From: Alphaproteobacteria bacterium
GTDB taxonomy: Bacteria; Pseudomonadota; Alphaproteobacteria; RUG11792
Direction: 5' to 3'
NCBI GenBank assembly: GCA_025998575.1
Contig: BNWD01000027.1
Location: 1 to 9,579, forward strand
DNA length: 9,579 nucleotides
Shown: in pieces, positions 6,972-9,579 of the stretch
Position numbering within the stretch: the first letter of the stretch is position 1
Layout of the letters: the number at the start of each line of letters is the position of its first letter
The notes under the pieces: model-generated
The model's database searches: none
What the model was told of the DNA's origin: nothing
What the model saw: the letters and a program-made list of their open reading frames with translations, nothing else
Translations under genes and position numbers: made by a program

Positions 6972-7451
6972 ATGAAAGCTTTCGACAAAACACGATTATT
7001 TTGCTTTCTGATCTGCCTCTTCATAATAATATTTGACCAAGCAACAAAATGGAGTATACTTGCTTTTTTGCCAAGAGGACAAGTCACAAAAATCTGCGAA
7101 TGCCTAAATTTAGTTATAACCTTCAATAAAGGCATTAGCTTTGGAACGCTCGCTCCAGACACTCTGTGGCAATTTTATTTGATAATAATACTGACAATTT
7201 TATGCATATTATTCTTGATTTTTATCTTTTTGAAAATGAAAAACATCGTTGAACAAGTCATGTGCTCAATGATCATAGGTGGCGCCATCGGCAATTTGAT
7301 AGATAGATTCACCCACGGAGCAGTAGTCGACTTTATAGACGTTTACTACAAAAACTGGCACTGGCCTGCATTCAACATCGCCGACAGCTTCATCTGCTGC
7401 GGAGCCATATACCTAATGCTCTTCAACCTGCTTTCTCAACACACGAAATAG
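6972..7451 (+). CDS. lspA: Lipoprotein signal peptidase LspA (signal peptidase II)
   Basis: LspA is an inner-membrane aspartyl protease that removes the signal peptide of lipoproteins after diacylglyceryl transfer to the lipobox cysteine. At 159 residues it has the normal length and four membrane spans (about 9-27, 62-82, 90-107, 135-155). Conserved blocks appear in order: DQATKW, FNKGISFG, GGAIGNLIDRF with catalytic Asp111, VVDFIDVY, and FNIADS with catalytic Asp138. It starts 3 nt after the dsbD stop, so it is surely cotranscribed with it. No separate strong ribosome binding site is seen, and translation is probably coupled. No intrinsic terminator is evident after the TAG. Retention of lspA implies the organism still matures lipoproteins. 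Confidence 0.97.
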   Translation: MKAFDKTRLFCFLICLFIIIFDQATKWSILAFLPRGQVTKICECLNLVITFNKGISFGTLAPDTLWQFYLIIILTILCILFLIFIFLKMKNIVEQVMCSMIIGGAIGNLIDRFTHGAVVDFIDVYYKNWHWPAFNIADSFICCGAIYLMLFNLLSQHTK

Positions 7452-7657
7452 CCATATTTATACATTTATAGATTGCGTTCAGTAAGTTCCTTATAAAGTA
7501 GCGGCTTATGTTATCAACGGTTTGTTATGGAAAGATATACGCAAATTAATAATGTTTAAATTTATAAGACTGCGTATATATGTCTCTTGACCGCGAAATA
7601 TTTTTGTAATTGAACTGAAAAATTGATGAGTTGTTATCTATATTTGTGATATTTTGA

Positions 7658-7858
7658 CTTTTGTTGATATTAATGACGATTAGAATTTTAGAGCAATTTG
7701 CGCTGTTGCTAATTGGGTTTATGCATATCTTGGAATAGAAATATTTTTATGAGAGTGGTGAAAATCAACATATCCTAAAGGCAAATATGATATGCATAAG
7801 CTTATGCTTAACGCATAAAGAGAAGAAGCCCCGCATAAAAACATTAAGAAAGTGTTAA
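7658..7858 (+). pseudogene. Plus-strand remnant with hydrophobic N-part and one in-frame TAG
   Basis: The frame from 7658 (ATG at 7673) reads LLLILMTIRILEQFALLLIG and FMHILE to TAG 7736-7738. It continues in frame with KYFYESGENQHILKANMICI and ends with LTHKEKKPRIKTLRKC at TAA 7856. Apart from one stop it is open for 67 codons. The first part is a membrane span, the last part basic. No ribosome binding site is seen. The palindrome at 7794-7807 lies inside it. I do not recognise the family; it could be chance in AT-rich DNA. Confidence 0.3.
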
Positions 7859-8068
7859 CAGAACTGTGTATTTTTGAAAAAAGTTGTTAATAGATTTAAG
7901 TATTGTAAAAATTTGCAAAACAGAGTTATTATAAAAAACATAGCGTAACAAAAAATTATATAAAGCAATCAAAAAGAGAATTAGAAGAAGTTTACTAATA
8001 TTTATTCCTTTATTGTAATTAACTTTGTCTATACTTTCTTGCGGCAGTATTACTAATATTTTACACAT
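7844..8068 (-). pseudogene. Possible small membrane protein ORF or remnant on minus
   Basis: From ATG 8068 on the minus strand there are 74 codons. The N-part is MCKILVILPQESIDKVNYNK, followed by the single span ISKLLLILFLIALYNFLLRY, then a Lys/Asn/Phe-rich tail to TAA 7844. The upstream extension to TTG 8107 is also open. No convincing ribosome binding site is present. The first 30 residues look like real protein, while the tail could be AT-driven. Family unknown, low confidence. Confidence 0.3.
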
Positions 8069-8184
8069 TTTCAACAAAATAGTCTTGCGCCATAATTTCC
8101 ATAGCAAGAAAACCTGATTTCTTATATTAGAATATTCTATTGCTGGCTTATTTTTATTATTTTAGTAGAGTTATGAATAGAGAT

Positions 8185-8330
8185 ATTTATCTCGTTGCTA
8201 TCGGTTATAACAGATCACCATCACTACGCAAAGCAACAGCGTTTATTACTTCGCTATGATAAATAAATCATAATTATGAAAATCTTAAACAAAGTCGTAG
8301 AAAGGTTTGATAGGTAATGTTTTTAATTTA
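8185..8330 (+). pseudogene. Fragment of the FISL-HHH small membrane protein family (copy B)
   Basis: The region starts with a 39-base match (35 of 39) to 527-565 and reads FISLLSVITDHHHYAKQQR then LLLRYDK to a TAA at 8264. A shift gives INHNYENLKQSRRKV from about 8265, matching in kind the FINY segment of copy A. Upstream in frame is a TGA, and no start codon is present. The gene is broken by at least one stop and one shift. Family function is unknown; see the copies at 492-813 and 8701-8820. Confidence 0.45.
8275..8293 (+). repeat. Short repeat shared with 8745-8763
   Basis: TATGAAAAnCTTAAACAAA occurs here and again 470 bp downstream at 8745-8763, with one difference (T or C at the ninth base). 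The bases before it (ATAAAT...) are also similar. It looks like the downstream part of copy B recurring in copy C. Confidence 0.55.
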
Positions 8331-8700
8331 ATTATTCGAATAAAAACTCTATATTTGTGATATAATAGTGGAACGAATTGTTGTCAGCTAAGCGCGTTTG
8401 TATATTTGTTTTTATGCTAAGTGCAAAATATAAAATTTTTTAACACATAATAGGCTAAGACAATGTTTAGAGTTTTATTAGTTATACAATTGAATATTTG
8501 CGATTTTCATATTTTATGCAATTTTTTGAGTTAAGCAACTAGAAAAATTCACTACACAAGAATTGCGCATAACGTCTCTTTAGCCAACATAACTTTAATC
8601 TCCTATTTTATAGTTGAATATATTTTTCTTCTGCTTTCAATAGATTGAATTTAAAAAACTGGCATTCACACAATGCTTGATACTTATGTCTCAATAGCCA
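8294..8700 (+). other. Gene-free AT-rich stretch
   Basis: No gene is supported. An extended -10-like element, TGA then TATAAT (8361-8366), has no good -35 and no gene after it. A 23-codon scrap starting MFRVLLVIQLNI at ATG 8463 (stop 8532) follows, without a ribosome binding site. Both are expected by chance in DNA this AT-rich. Confidence 0.4.
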
Positions 8701-8820
8701 ATGGCGAGGCCATTTTTAACAGCAATTATCACCATAAATACAGATATGAAAACCTTAAACAAAAACTCTCGTCATTCTGTAAAATCTTTGTTTGCGTATT
8801 TATTAAATGTTTTTTACTGA
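8701..8820 (+). pseudogene. Short ORF related to copy B (copy C)
   Basis: ATG 8701 opens 39 codons reading MARPFLTAIITINTDMKTL and onward to TGA 8818, with no ribosome binding site. A second frame over the same bases reads SNYHHKYRYENLKQKL, which matches copy B (HNYENLKQ) better. That suggests the ATG frame is a by-product of a frameshift. The DNA segment 8745-8763 is the shared repeat. It is probably a third, heavily eroded copy of the same family. Confidence 0.35.
8745..8763 (+). repeat. Short repeat shared with 8275-8293
   Basis: This segment matches 18 of 19 bases of the segment at 8275-8293, in the same orientation. It ties copy C to copy B. Too short to be a mobile element. Confidence 0.55.
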
Positions 8821-8986
8821 ACTATAAATGATTTTCATATAAATTATAGTGAGCTTGTATTGCTCTATATGATTCACCAATGTTATTAAATAATTATTCG
8901 CTTTGCCTAGCAAAATAAACGATAAATTAATTATCGCGAATGCAAACTTAGTATTTATGTTTTACAAAGCATAAATAATTCTTTAT

Positions 8987-9298
8987 TTACTGCGCGGCTA
9001 ACAGACTTGCACAAGTAACGAAATTATGTGTAGGGTTAATTAAATTCGTGATTAGTTTTACACTAATGTATCTGTCTCTGCATTGAAATATATGAAAATA
9101 TAATAATATTTTCGCGCAGTATTGCGAACCACGGATATAGCAATTCATAAAATTGTAAAATAATATTAACAGAGTTGCAATAAGTGAAACTATTATTGCG
9201 GCTATAGAAATAGTTGTTTGCAGTTTTAACAACAAAAAAATTCTTAAGGTAACGTTAAGAAGAGAACAAGCTATTTTAAAGAATTTTTGCTTTATTTT
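8987..9298 (-). pseudogene. Possible one-span membrane protein ORF on minus, no ATG start
   Basis: The minus strand is open from 9298 to TAA 8987. The only reasonable starts are non-ATG, for example TTG 9235, giving 82 residues. The reading includes a strong membrane span, TTISIAAIIVSLIATLLILF, followed by a mixed polar tail with CYIRGSQYC and ending NFVTCASLLAAQ. There is no clear ribosome binding site. It may be a remnant whose start is lost. The tail composition is more protein-like than random AT sequence, but the call is weak and the family unknown. Confidence 0.3.
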
Positions 9299-9453
9299 TC
9301 AAAAATAATTTTGACATTTTACAAAATTTCATGATGACGCAAAAAAATCATATTGAAAACAGTTTTTAATAATGAAAATATAAACGCGATCTTTTCTATT
9401 TAACTTCAACATTCATATTATATTTAAGACAATTTTTTTTGCGCTCAAATTAG

Positions 9454-9579
9454 TCAATAATTAACAGAAAATCATCGAATTTAATTTTTATAAACCACTC
9501 TGCCGCAATCGATAGAGTTATAAATCAAGAAGAATCTCCTATGTATGTAATTGAGTTTATACATACTCTATTATTATAG
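9454..9579 (+). pseudogene. Short open frame ending exactly at the window edge
   Basis: The plus frame is open from 9454 and reads FINHSAAIDRVINQEESPMY then VIEFIHTLLL to TAG 9577-9579. It has no ATG except one 12 codons before the stop. Composition is protein-like. The minus strand here is also open (MYKLNYIHRRFFLIY), so strand is uncertain. It is either the tail of an eroded gene or chance. Confidence 0.2.

Noticed and set aside
9233..9261. Hairpin TTCTTAA / TTAAGAA followed on minus by a T7 run, as an intrinsic terminator
   Set aside because: The stem is seven pairs with a single G-C pair, no gene lies upstream on the minus strand, and it sits inside the open frame 8987-9298.
9543..9566. 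Inverted repeat GTATGTA / TACATAC near the right edge
   Set aside because: AT-rich seven-pair stem with a 10-nt loop, expected by chance, and no gene context.

Overview
The window looks like part of a reduced, AT-rich genome from an intracellular alphaproteobacterium, of the Rickettsiales/Holosporales kind. This placement is inference. It rests on the strong A+T bias (judged by eye, not counted), the alphaproteobacterial look of RuvB and of the DsbD/ScsB protein, and the very low coding density. I count four plausible protein genes and one tRNA, together about 35% of the window. Most of the rest reads as decaying genes rather than clean spacer.

Layout. Positions 1-2021 hold a row of plus-strand coding remnants. 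They include exported or lipoprotein-like N-termini with good ribosome binding sites, membrane segments, frameshifts and in-frame stops. Positions 2018-3211 hold a convergent row of minus-strand remnants, among them a cysteine-rich one with an excellent ribosome binding site. An intact ruvB lies at 3461-4447. Positions 4448-5085 are a gene-free AT-rich stretch with one perfect dyad. Positions 5086-7451 form a compact same-strand block: extended -10 promoter, tRNA-Val(UAC), a candidate tiny lipoprotein that starts 2 nt after the tRNA CCA, a DsbD/ScsB-type thiol-disulfide reductase and lspA. Positions 7452-9579 are again mostly eroded sequence. They include two fragments related to each other (near 8.2 and 8.75 kb), the first of which is also a close relative of a remnant near 0.53 kb.

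How the genes fit together. RuvB is the motor of Holliday junction branch migration; its partner ruvA is not visible here. The block after the tRNA has an envelope theme. DsbD/ScsB carries reducing power across the inner membrane to periplasmic thiol proteins. LspA cleaves lipoprotein signal peptides, and the small neighbour ends its signal sequence in a lipobox, so it would be an LspA substrate. Overlapping or 3-nt junctions suggest the three protein genes share one message, possibly together with the tRNA.

I found no convincing new biological system, CRISPR array, insertion sequence or replication origin. The most interesting material is the pseudogene record itself: several secretion- or envelope-like proteins I could not identify, a diverged three-copy small membrane protein family, and the unusual tRNA-lipoprotein-dsbD junction.
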